A program made the position numbers and the translations under genes. Of a stretch of DNA of 6,606 nucleotides, positions 1 through 6,606 are shown piece by piece (the stretch's first letter is position 1; the number at the start of each line of letters is the position of its first letter). The DNA is from Actinomycetota bacterium (lineage in GTDB: Bacteria; Actinomycetota; Acidimicrobiia; IMCC26256; PALSA-610). The stretch covers positions 1-6,606 of the forward strand of contig JAUZEI010000191.1 in NCBI GenBank assembly GCA_030839105.1. The letters are read 5' to 3'. The notes beneath the pieces are model-generated. The model saw only the letters and a program-made list of their open reading frames with translations. It was not told the origin of the DNA and did not search any database.

Positions 1-1
1 G

Positions 2-2167
2 TGCGGGCTCGAGATCCACGTGCGCGACGAGAAGGTCGAGCTGATCCGCGCCGATCGCGAAGATGTGTGGTCGAAGGGCCATCTCTGCCCGAAGGGCACG
101 ACCCTCGGGCACCTGCACCACGACCCCGACCGGCTACGCACTCCGATGTTGCGTCAACCCGACGGAACGTTTCGCGCCGCGACGTGGGACGAGGCGTTCG
201 CACGCTGCGGTGAGCTGCTCCTGCCGGTGATCGCCGAGCACGGCATCGAAGCGGTGACCGCGTACGTCGGCAACCCGCTCGCGCACGCGTTCAGCTTGAG
301 CCGTTACATCGGCATCCTCATCGGGATGTCGGGCATCCCGATGATCTACTCGCCGGGCACGGTCGACCAGTGGCCCAAGAACGTCAGCAGCCATCTCATG
401 TACGGCGGCATGTGGAGCATTCCGGTGCCCGACGTGCGGCGCACCGACCTTTTGGTCGCGATGGGCGCCAATCCGCACGCATCACAAGGCTCGTTGCTCG
501 CGTGCCCCGACCTCATGGGCGAGATCGACGCGATCCAGGCGCGCGGCGGCGAGGTCATCGTCATCGATCCGCGTCGTACCGGCACCGCGGATCGCGCGAG
601 TGAGTGGCTGCCGATCACGCCGGGTACCGACGCCGCGCTCCTGCTCGCGGTTGTGCACGTGCTCTTCGCCGACGAGCTCATCGACCTCGGTACGGTGGCC
701 GACCTCATCGACGGCGTCGACAAGCTGCGCGATCTCGTCGAGGAGTGGACGCCCGAGCGGGTCGCGTCGACGACCGGCATCACCGCGGAGCGCACGCGCC
801 GGCTCGCGCACCAACTCGCCGAGACCGAGCGCGGTGTGCTCTACGGCCGCATCGGCCTGTGCAACCAGGAGTTCGGGACACTCGCGAGCTGGCTCGTCGA
901 TGTCGTCAACATCCTCACCCGTCACTTCGACGTGCCGGGCGGCCTGATGTTTCCCCGGCCCGCGGCGTGGCCCCTCACCGTGTTGCCGATGCCCGGTCTC
1001 GAGAACGGCGCGCCGAACTTCGGCCGGTGGCGCAGTCGCGTGCGCGGCGCGCCCGAGGTTCTCGGTCATGTGCCGGCGTCGTGCCTCGCCGAGGAGATCG
1101 CGACGCCGGGCACCGGTCAGATCCGCGCGTTGTTCACCGTCGCCGGAAACCCGGTGTTGGCGACGCCCGGCGGAGACCGTCTCGACGAAGCCCTCGAGGG
1201 GCTCGAGTGCATGATCAGCGTCGATAACTGGATCAACGAGACCACGCGCCACGCCGACGTGATCCTGCCCGGGATGTCGGCGCTCGAGCAGGCGCATCAT
1301 GACGACCTGATCTGGCAGTTCGCGGTCGGCAGCGGCGCGAACTACTCGGCACCGATCTTCCCGCCGACCGACGGCCGGCCGCACGAATGGGAGATCTTGA
1401 TCCGACTGGCCGGCCTGTGCCTCGGACAACCGATGAACGAGGTCGACGTCGCCGCCATCGACGACGGGTTCTTCGACGTGCTCGCCGACGTGCACGGCCT
1501 CGACGGTCCGACGTTGCGCGAGGGCTACAACGAAGGCGGCCCGGAGCGACTCCTCGACCTCACGCTGCGCACCGGTCCGTTCGGCGATCGCTACGGCGAG
1601 AATCCCGAGGGCATCAACCTCGACCAGGTGAAGGCTGCGCCGCACGGCATCGATTTGGGTCCGAACGTTTCCCGGCTCGCCGACGTGCTCCAGACGCCCG
1701 ACAAGAAGGTCGTTTTGACGCCCGACTACATCGTCGCCGACATTCCTCGGCTCGCGGCACGCCTCGACCGGCCGGCCGACGACCTCGTGCTGATCAGTCG
1801 GCGGCACCTCCGCTCGAACAACTCGTGGATGCACAACGTGGCCGTGCTGGTGAAGGGCAAGGACCGTTGCACGTTGCTCATCCATCCCGACGACGCACAG
1901 CGGTTCGGCCTCAACGACGGCGACCACGCCAAGGTGAGCTCCGAAGCGGGCGCGCTCGTCGTCCCGATCGAAATTACCGACGCGATCAAGCGCGGGGTCG
2001 TCTCGCTGCCTCACGGTTGGGGTCACGACAAAGCCGGCACACGGATGGCGGTCGCCAACAAGCATCCCGGCGTCAACACCAATGTGCTGTCTCCCGGCGG
2101 TTTCGTCGACGTGCTCTCCGGCAATGCCGCGGTCAACGGCATCCCGGTCAGCGTCTCCCCCGGCTGA
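2..2167 (+). CDS. Molybdopterin (Mo-bis-MGD) oxidoreductase, 5'-truncated by the window edge
   Basis: Catalytic subunit of the DMSO-reductase/formate-dehydrogenase superfamily, expected to bind Mo-bis-MGD and one [4Fe-4S] cluster; the substrate cannot be told. Visible are 721 residues, counted from the Cys codon at position 2. That Cys (CGLEIHV) looks like the third cluster ligand and Cys29 (HLCPKG) the fourth, so the first two ligands and the true start lie upstream. A GTG at 20 is in frame, but using it would cut the cluster motif. Further landmarks are MGANPHAS (about 154-161), VIDPRRTGTADRASEWLPITPGTDAALL (about 186-213), AGNPVLATPGG, the NETTRHADVILPG stretch (about 412-424), and a C-terminal cofactor-binding domain with RSNNSWMHN (about 604-612) and HGWGHDKAGTRMAVANKHPGVN. 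In TVDQWPK (about 120-126) the Asp122 sits where formate dehydrogenases carry Cys or Sec, so it may be the Mo ligand. No Tat signal is visible in the part seen. Family assignment is firm; function is unknown. Confidence 0.93.
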   Translation, partial: CGLEIHVRDEKVELIRADREDVWSKGHLCPKGTTLGHLHHDPDRLRTPMLRQPDGTFRAATWDEAFARCGELLLPVIAEHGIEAVTAYVGNPLAHAFSLSRYIGILIGMSGIPMIYSPGTVDQWPKNVSSHLMYGGMWSIPVPDVRRTDLLVAMGANPHASQGSLLACPDLMGEIDAIQARGGEVIVIDPRRTGTADRASEWLPITPGTDAALLLAVVHVLFADELIDLGTVADLIDGVDKLRDLVEEWTPERVASTTGITAERTRRLAHQLAETERGVLYGRIGLCNQEFGTLASWLVDVVNILTRHFDVPGGLMFPRPAAWPLTVLPMPGLENGAPNFGRWRSRVRGAPEVLGHVPASCLAEEIATPGTGQIRALFTVAGNPVLATPGGDRLDEALEGLECMISVDNWINETTRHADVILPGMSALEQAHHDDLIWQFAVGSGANYSAPIFPPTDGRPHEWEILIRLAGLCLGQPMNEVDVAAIDDGFFDVLADVHGLDGPTLREGYNEGGPERLLDLTLRTGPFGDRYGENPEGINLDQVKAAPHGIDLGPNVSRLADVLQTPDKKVVLTPDYIVADIPRLAARLDRPADDLVLISRRHLRSNNSWMHNVAVLVKGKDRCTLLIHPDDAQRFGLNDGDHAKVSSEAGALVVPIEITDAIKRGVVSLPHGWGHDKAGTRMAVANKHPGVNTNVLSPGGFVDVLSGNAAVNGIPVSVSPG

Positions 2168-2191
2168 CATGAGAAACTCGTCTCAGGTGTC
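2166..2191. terminator. Imperfect hairpin in the convergent gap, possible weak terminator
   Basis: GACATGAGA pairs with TCTCA-GG-TGTC around a six-base loop, giving nine base pairs interrupted by a two-base GG bulge. The hairpin begins within the stop codon of the molybdoenzyme and sits between two convergent genes, where a terminator serving either strand would be expected. No T-run follows on either strand, so it is not a classical intrinsic terminator. The rest of the gap (2192-2267) shows no gene or other clear signal. Confidence 0.3.
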
Positions 2192-2267
2192 CGGGAGGGA
2201 TTGATCGGGTCGTCACCGGGTTTCGCGACGCACGACGGCATCACCGCAAGCTCGACTGCAATCGCGG

Positions 2268-3050
2268 TCACCGATTCCGCCGTGCACTGAGGAAGACGAC
2301 GCGGGGTCGGTAGGGCTGCATCGCCCGACCAACAGCGTCGATCGCGGCGGCCCGCACCGCAGCGTACGTACTCGGGTCGAGCGCGGCGATCCACTGCGCG
2401 AACTGCGCCTGGCCGAAGCGGTAGTCGACAAGGGCGCGAGGGTCGGTGACTCCGACGTCGACATCAGCCTCTTGGACTTCGACGTCGCTCAGGCTCGCGG
2501 CAACCGCGGCCCTTGTCATCGAAGCCGCCGAGCCGAGGAGCGGCGTGGCATTCTCCTTGAGGTCGAGGTACCACGCCGGTGGCGACCATCCGTGCACGCG
2601 CGCGACATCGTCGACCGCGTCGCGGTTCTCACTGCGAGCCGTGTTGGCGAAGACGCTCGCCAGCAGGCCGGCGCCGGGTCGGGTCACCCGTGCGAGCTCG
2701 ACCAGGCCGCCGACCGGATCGGTGAGGTGATTGAGCACGAAGGCCGCGACCGCGGCGTCGAACGACTCGTCGCGAAATGGGAGTCGCATCACGTCGGCGA
2801 CCACGGCCGGTGGCCGGCCGTCGCGATCCCACGTGAGCATGTCGTGCGAAAGGTCGACCCCCACGATCCTCGCCGCACCCGCGGCGCGCAGTGGTGCCTC
2901 CGCAACGCCGGTGCCCGCACCCACGTCGAGCACGTGACCGAGAGCCGCGCCCCGTGCACGGGCGACCAGCTGTTCCGCGATCGGCGCGTAGACGAGCGTT
3001 GCGCCCCGGGCCCATCCTGGCGCGGCTCCGTCGTAGTGATCGCGGATCAC
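2268..3050 (-). CDS. Class I SAM-dependent methyltransferase
   Basis: Predicted cytoplasmic methyltransferase of 260 residues, starting at GTG 3050 with IRDHYDGAAPGWARGATLVY. The Rossmann-fold SAM site is clear: motif I is VLDVGAGTGV (40-49), the acidic residue that would bind the ribose is Asp66 in IVGVDLSHDML, the adenine-side Asp86 lies in VVADVMRLPF, and the SFDAAVAAFVLNHLTDP stretch (96-112) and ELARVTRPGAGLL (118-130) follow as in the Methyltransf_11/UbiE-like group. The first 35 residues and the region after 160 probably form the substrate cap, and they give no clue to the acceptor. The frame stays open far upstream, but that extension lies over the neighbouring kinase gene and is low-complexity Arg-rich sequence, so it is not coding. 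The GTG start overlaps the kinase stop as GTGA with no Shine-Dalgarno sequence of its own, which implies translational coupling. The methyl acceptor is unknown: small molecule, lipid or quinone-like substrates all remain possible. Confidence 0.9.
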   Translation of the reverse strand: MIRDHYDGAAPGWARGATLVYAPIAEQLVARARGAALGHVLDVGAGTGVAEAPLRAAGAARIVGVDLSHDMLTWDRDGRPPAVVADVMRLPFRDESFDAAVAAFVLNHLTDPVGGLVELARVTRPGAGLLASVFANTARSENRDAVDDVARVHGWSPPAWYLDLKENATPLLGSAASMTRAAVAASLSDVEVQEADVDVGVTDPRALVDYRFGQAQFAQWIAALDPSTYAAVRAAAIDAVGRAMQPYRPRVVFLSARRNR

Positions 3051-4075
3051 GCGCGCGATGACGGATACGCGCCGGCGACGTGACGGGCGCCCTCGGTCGC
3101 ACGTGCTTCCCACCATCGCAGCTCGTCGTCGGCGCCCATCGCCTTCTCCCAGCCGAAGCACGCCATCATCCCGACGAGACAGAGGTCGAGTTGCACGTCG
3201 AACCACTCGTTCGTGCGCACACCGCGCCGTTCGAGCGCGTCGCGCAGCGCTGCGATCGTTGCTTCCTTGTCGATCGGCAGGCGCGCGCTGTTCAACGCCA
3301 GATACCAGGCGAGATCCCACAACACGGGACCCGATCCGGGATACGCCCAGTCGAGCAGGATCGAGCGGCCGTCGAGATGGCGGCCGAGGTTTCCCATCTT
3401 CCAGTCGCCGTGAAGAAACGAGACAGGCGTGGAACGCATCGCATCCGCGAGCGGTCCGGGGTCCGCGTGGATCGCGGCGAGAAGCTCGGCGAGCGCGGGC
3501 GCGCGTTCGGCGAGCCGTGGCCATCCCTGCACGGCGACGCGGATCGGCAACGGCGGGTGGTCGACCTCCGCCTCGGGTGCAATGTTGTCGGGCGCGAAGA
3601 ACCGGATACGTTCCTCCATCGTGGCGAGACCGAGGTCGTCGGCCCAGTTCCAGTACCGCGTCGAGAGCGCCGCGAGCGCGTCGAGCAGTCCGAGGTGGTC
3701 TTCGAGCGAGATCGTCGAGTCGCCTTCCGGAAACAGGCGATCGCCGAGGTCGCGCATCAAGATCGTGAGCACCGCGTCTTCGCCCTCGCCGTCGGCGGCC
3801 ATGCCGACGACGGCATGGTCGATCTCGGGCGGCGCGTCGTGCATGATCCCCGCCCGCCAGATCTTCAACGTGCGCAGGTCGCGGTCGCCGGTGATGCGCA
3901 TGATCCAGTCGGTGCGATACCCAAGAGTCTTCGCGAAATGCGGATGGCCGTGGATCATGACCTTCTCGAACGCCGAGCCCGACCGAGCGTCGCCGGGGAC
4001 CACGGCGACGTGAGACGTGACACCGGCGAGCAGATCGGTACGGGATGCGGCGATCCACGGGTCCGGCGAGGCCAT
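3047..4075 (-). CDS. Aminoglycoside phosphotransferase (APH)-fold kinase family protein
   Basis: A 342-residue cytoplasmic protein of the APH/choline-kinase-like phosphotransferase family, which transfers the gamma-phosphate of ATP to a hydroxyl on a small molecule. The ATP-site lysine is probably Lys49 (HFAKTLGY). The hinge segment is LTILMRDLGDRLF (about 103-115). The Brenner catalytic loop is FLHGDWKMGNLG (220-231), with catalytic Asp224 and metal-binding Asn229. The metal-binding Asp242 follows in ILLDWAYPG, then PVLWDLAWYL. Catalytic residues look intact, so it should be active. The ATG start is chosen because GAGGAG lies six bases upstream. The stop overlaps the methyltransferase start by four bases, so the two form one translational unit. 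The family name does not imply aminoglycoside resistance: many members phosphorylate unrelated metabolites, and the substrate here cannot be read from the sequence. Confidence 0.9.
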   Translation of the reverse strand: MASPDPWIAASRTDLLAGVTSHVAVVPGDARSGSAFEKVMIHGHPHFAKTLGYRTDWIMRITGDRDLRTLKIWRAGIMHDAPPEIDHAVVGMAADGEGEDAVLTILMRDLGDRLFPEGDSTISLEDHLGLLDALAALSTRYWNWADDLGLATMEERIRFFAPDNIAPEAEVDHPPLPIRVAVQGWPRLAERAPALAELLAAIHADPGPLADAMRSTPVSFLHGDWKMGNLGRHLDGRSILLDWAYPGSGPVLWDLAWYLALNSARLPIDKEATIAALRDALERRGVRTNEWFDVQLDLCLVGMMACFGWEKAMGADDELRWWEARATEGARHVAGAYPSSRA

Positions 4076-4081
4076 CGCGCT

Positions 4082-4087
4082 CTCCTC
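4082..4087 (-). promoter_or_regulatory. Ribosome binding site of the APH-fold kinase
   Basis: On the minus strand GAGGAG lies six bases before the ATG at 4075. It is a strong Shine-Dalgarno match and fixes this start over other in-frame possibilities. Confidence 0.75.
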
Positions 4088-4134
4088 GGGTCGTCAAGGT
4101 CGAAGACGCGGTCCGTCGCCGATTCTCCCATGGA

Positions 4135-4357
4135 TCAAGCCGCGCTTCCCGCGGGGCTCTGGAGGTCTTCGATGCGAGTGTCTCGCATCGCCTCTTCGGC
4201 AAGGCGTGTCTTGCCGATCCCGGCCTCACCGGCGAGGAGAAACAAGACCACCGCCCCCGCGCGCGAGCGCGTCGACGTGGCTACGAAGCTGGGCGACCTG
4301 GCGCTCCCGGCCCACGAGCACGGGCCGAGTGTACGAGCGCCCGGCGGGGCCAAACAA
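4135..4357 (-). pseudogene. Remnant of an AAA-type (LuxR/LAL-like) regulator ATPase, N-terminal end only, frameshifted
   Basis: Only about 70 codons resemble a gene. In one frame, from a possible TTG at 4357, the product reads through RPVLVGRERQVAQLRSHVDA, then LARGGGG and a stop at 4228-4226. In the frame one base over it continues AGAVVLFLLAGEAGIGKTRL, then AEEAMRD. The Walker A motif GEAGIGKT is at 4230-4207. Joined, these match the usual opening of the AAA_16-type ATPase domain in large LuxR-family (LAL) or cyclase-type regulators, normally many hundreds of residues long. Joining them needs one base removed, most simply from the five-G run at 4258-4254. After AEEAMRD the family resemblance ends and the frame stops at 4137-4135 (QSPAGSAA). 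Walker B, sensor, TPR and HTH parts are all missing, so this is a dead fragment even if the frameshift were a sequencing error. A short expressed peptide cannot be excluded. Confidence 0.7.
4170..4190. repeat. Perfect 9-bp inverted repeat with 3-base spacer
   Basis: CGATGCGAG, TGT, CTCGCATCG forms a 21-base perfect palindrome around a three-base centre. It lies inside the ATPase remnant, just where family similarity stops, about 95 bases before the kinase start. In RNA it would fold as a tight hairpin. No T-run follows on either strand, so a classical terminator is unlikely. An operator, an mRNA processing hairpin, or a scar of the event that truncated the ATPase are all possible. Its function is unknown. 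Confidence 0.6.
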
Positions 4358-4382
4358 AGGCGATGTACTCCAGCCGCCGGCG

Positions 4383-6578
4383 CTACAACTCGCGCCGGGC
4401 GATGCCGTCGTGCTCGAGGAGATCGGAGAGCTCGGCTTCCATCTCGTCGTCGTCGGTTCCTTCGATGTGGATGTTCGGCAGGATGCGGGCGAGCCACCGG
4501 GGAAGCCACCAGTTGGCGTCGCCGAGAAGCTCCATCGTCGCCGGTACGAGGATCATGCGAACGAGCGTGGCGTCGATGAGGATCGCGGCGGCCAGGCCGA
4601 GCCCGAACTCCTTGATGACACGCTCGCCCCCGAGGACGAATGATCCGAAGACGCACACCATGATCGCGGCGGCGGCCGTGATGACGCGTGCGGTGTGCGC
4701 GAGACCGTCGGCGACGGCTTCCGCGTTGTTCCGGGTCTTGTCGAATTCTTCCTTGATCCGACTGAGCAGAAAGATCTCGTAGTCCATGCTGAGACCGAAG
4801 ATGACGGCGAACATCATCATCGGAATGAAGCTCTCGATCGGACCCTTCTTCCCGATGCCGATGAGCCCCGCGCCCCAGCCCCACTGGAAGACGGCGACGA
4901 GCAGTCCGTAGGCCGCACCGATCGACAAGACATTCATGATCACTGCCTTGAGCGGCACGACGAGCGAGCGGAACACGACGAGCAACAACAGGAACGACAG
5001 ACCGAGCACGACCAGCATGAAGATCGGCAGGTGCGAGCCGAGGAAGCTGGAAAGGTCGGCGAAGGTCGCGGTGTTGCCGCCGATGTGCACGACGAGACCG
5101 GTCCCGGCGATGGCGGCGGGGATGACGTGCGCGCGCAGATCGTGCATCAGCGCGACGGTCTTCTGGTCCTGAGGACCGGTCGTGGGGAAGACCTGCAGGA
5201 CGGCGGCGGTGGCCGAGGGACCGAGCCGGGGCGGCGTGACCTCCGCGACACCTGGCACGCGCGCGATCGCGTCGTGCAATGCGGGCAGCGCGGTCGCAGC
5301 TCCCTGATTGGGGACGTCGACGGCGATCAACAGCGGACTGTTGAATCCGGGGCCGAATCCCTTGGCGAGGAGGTCGTAGGCGACGCGGGTCGTATCGCTC
5401 TTCGGATTGTTCCCGGCGTCGGAGCTGCCGAGCGTGATCGAGAACACCGGAAGCGCGAGCAGGACCAAGACGATGAAACCGACGCCCGCCGAGGTCCACG
5501 GTCGCCGCTGGATCAGTCGGCTCCAGCGATACGCGACGGTGGTGCGCCCGCTCTGCGCACTCCGCTGGGTCCACGGGAGCGCGAGCTTGTCGATCTTCGG
5601 ACCGACGAAGCCCAGCACGGCGGGCAAGAGGGTCACCGACGCGGCCATCGTGAAGACGACCGCAAGCGACGCGCCGACCGCCAACCCCCGCACGAAGGAC
5701 AGACCCATCGCGAACATTCCGAGCAGCGAGATTACGACCGTCGATCCCGCGAACAGCACGGCCTTGCCCGACGTCGTAACCGACTTGACGATCGCCCGTT
5801 CCGGATCGAGACCGGCGTGCAGACCCTGGCGGTAACGCGTGACGATGAACAGCGCGTAGTCGATGCCGACACCGATGCCGATCATCGCCGCGAGGATGCT
5901 CGCGAAGCTCGGCATCGAGAACACGTTCGCGAGCAGGCTCACGCCCGCGAGACCGACACCGATCCCGAAGAGCGCGGTGAGGATCGGCAGACCCATCGCG
6001 AGCACCGAGCCGAACGCGATCAACAAGATGATCATCGCCGCGAGAACGCCGACGAGCTCCGTACCACCCGGGGGCTTGCGACTCTGGAACATGTTGCCCG
6101 ACAGCGCGACGTCGAAGCCGGGCACGCCGGCTTTGGCCGCCACGTTCTTCACCTGATCCGCGTCGGCGGACTTGAGCTTGTCGATGTTCTGATCGAAGTG
6201 CACCTGCGCGAATGCGATCGTGCCGTCACCGGAGATCTGGTTCGCGCCCGGCGCGCTGTACGGGCTCGTCACCTCGACGACGTGCGGCGTGCGCGCGATC
6301 TGGTCGAACAGGGCCTTGGCCCGTTGTTCGACCGCCGGGCTCTTGACGCCCGCAGGCGCTGCGATCACGACCTCGCCGGTCGCGCCCGATTCGGTTGCGA
6401 ATCGCTGAGCCAGGAGGTCCTGCGCACGTTGCGAGTCGCTCGCCGGGAGCTTGAAGCTCATGGACGACTTGCCGCCCGCGGCCGAGCTCGCGACCTGGCT
6501 GCCGATGAGCAGCAGGATCCAGAGGCCGAGGACGAGTCGTCGACGGCGATAACACCAATGCGCCAGGCGACTCAGCAT
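4383..6578 (-). CDS. MMPL/RND-family transporter
   Basis: A 731-residue inner-membrane protein of the MMPL branch of the RND superfamily, expected to be proton-driven and to move lipids, siderophores or drugs out of the cytoplasm or membrane. The layout is the family standard of two repeats. TM1 is at about 15-33, followed by an extracytoplasmic porter loop (34-172) and TM2-TM6 (about 174-323). A basic cytoplasmic linker (324-358) leads to TM7 (361-382), a second porter loop (383-512) and TM8-TM12 (about 515-680). Each half has the conserved Asp-Tyr pair for proton relay: GIDYALFIVTRYR (D240/Y241) and GLSMDYEIFLLSR (D599/Y600). The N-terminus is basic (WCYRRRRLVLGLW). The C-terminal tail from about 706 is strongly acidic (EGTDDDEMEAELSDLLEHDG) and lacks the long extra domain of some mycobacterial MmpL proteins. 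The ATG is supported by AAGGAG seven bases upstream. The gene looks complete; the cargo is unknown. Confidence 0.95.
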   Translation of the reverse strand: MLSRLAHWCYRRRRLVLGLWILLLIGSQVASSAAGGKSSMSFKLPASDSQRAQDLLAQRFATESGATGEVVIAAPAGVKSPAVEQRAKALFDQIARTPHVVEVTSPYSAPGANQISGDGTIAFAQVHFDQNIDKLKSADADQVKNVAAKAGVPGFDVALSGNMFQSRKPPGGTELVGVLAAMIILLIAFGSVLAMGLPILTALFGIGVGLAGVSLLANVFSMPSFASILAAMIGIGVGIDYALFIVTRYRQGLHAGLDPERAIVKSVTTSGKAVLFAGSTVVISLLGMFAMGLSFVRGLAVGASLAVVFTMAASVTLLPAVLGFVGPKIDKLALPWTQRSAQSGRTTVAYRWSRLIQRRPWTSAGVGFIVLVLLALPVFSITLGSSDAGNNPKSDTTRVAYDLLAKGFGPGFNSPLLIAVDVPNQGAATALPALHDAIARVPGVAEVTPPRLGPSATAAVLQVFPTTGPQDQKTVALMHDLRAHVIPAAIAGTGLVVHIGGNTATFADLSSFLGSHLPIFMLVVLGLSFLLLLVVFRSLVVPLKAVIMNVLSIGAAYGLLVAVFQWGWGAGLIGIGKKGPIESFIPMMMFAVIFGLSMDYEIFLLSRIKEEFDKTRNNAEAVADGLAHTARVITAAAAIMVCVFGSFVLGGERVIKEFGLGLAAAILIDATLVRMILVPATMELLGDANWWLPRWLARILPNIHIEGTDDDEMEAELSDLLEHDGIARREL

Positions 6579-6585
6579 CGCAGGG

Positions 6586-6591
6586 CTCCTT
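6586..6591 (-). promoter_or_regulatory. Ribosome binding site of the MMPL transporter
   Basis: On the minus strand AAGGAG lies seven bases before the ATG at 6578 and supports that start. The promoter must lie beyond the window, since only 28 bases precede the gene and they show no -10/-35 pair. Confidence 0.75.
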
Positions 6592-6606
6592 CTGACGGGG
6601 GGAACA

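Noticed and set aside
482..2170. Long minus-strand open frame opposite the molybdoenzyme (562 codons)
   Set aside because: It is antisense to a protein with continuous family motifs, and its product is low-complexity and charge-rich with no recognisable domain. This is typical of shadow frames in GC-rich DNA.
2803..2821. Inverted repeat ACGGCCGG-TGG-CCGGCCGT
   Set aside because: It lies inside the methyltransferase coding region and is made of GC-only words that arise easily at this composition, so there is no reason to call it a site.
4092..4097. TTGACG resembling a -35 box before the kinase
   Set aside because: A matching -10 would fall within the start of the kinase gene and none is seen, so it cannot serve this start.
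3051..4229. N-terminal extension of the methyltransferase frame up to 4229, which would make a 653-residue fusion
   Set aside because: The added region is Arg-rich, without domains, and lies fully over the kinase gene in another frame. The GTG at 3050 gives a normal-sized methyltransferase and a standard GTGA overlap.
3080..4579. Plus-strand open frame of 499 codons across the kinase gene
   Set aside because: It runs antisense to the kinase and into the transporter gene, is rich in Arg and His, and has no motif. The minus-strand gene has the intact catalytic loop and a good Shine-Dalgarno sequence.
4386..5574. Upstream part of the minus-strand frame that ends at 4135 (479 codons)
   Set aside because: Most of it is a shadow of the transporter gene. 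Only the final 40 or so codons, after the transporter stop, show true similarity to an ATPase.

Overview
The window is GC-rich and densely coded. The remnant ATPase and the MMPL-type exporter are of kinds common in Actinobacteria, so a high-GC actinobacterium-like genome is the best guess. That rests on composition and gene style only; no rRNA or other phylogenetic marker is present.

Layout: (1) Positions 2-2167, plus strand, hold most of a molybdopterin (Mo-bis-MGD) oxidoreductase whose first codons lie before the window. (2) Positions 2168-2267 are a short convergent gap with one imperfect hairpin overlapping the oxidoreductase stop codon. (3) Everything from 2268 to 6578 reads on the minus strand. 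In transcription order it is an MMPL/RND-family membrane transporter (6578 to 4383), a decayed fragment of an AAA-type regulator ATPase (about 4357 to 4135), an aminoglycoside-phosphotransferase-fold kinase (4075 to 3047), and a class I SAM-dependent methyltransferase (3050 to 2268). The last two overlap by four bases (GTGA) and are almost certainly translated together.

How the parts may work together: the kinase-fold protein and the methyltransferase are both candidate small-molecule modifying enzymes, and they lie downstream of an exporter on the same strand. A shared transcript is possible. The roughly 300-base gap between exporter and kinase is filled by the ATPase remnant and a perfect 9-bp inverted repeat, so they could equally be two units. 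The molybdoenzyme converges on this group and is probably unrelated to it.

I see no CRISPR array, tRNA, rRNA, insertion sequence or clear defence system, and no convincing case for a new biological system. The most unusual items are the ATPase fragment with an apparent frameshift in a G-run, the palindrome at its conserved-sequence boundary, and the coupled kinase-methyltransferase pair of unknown substrate.
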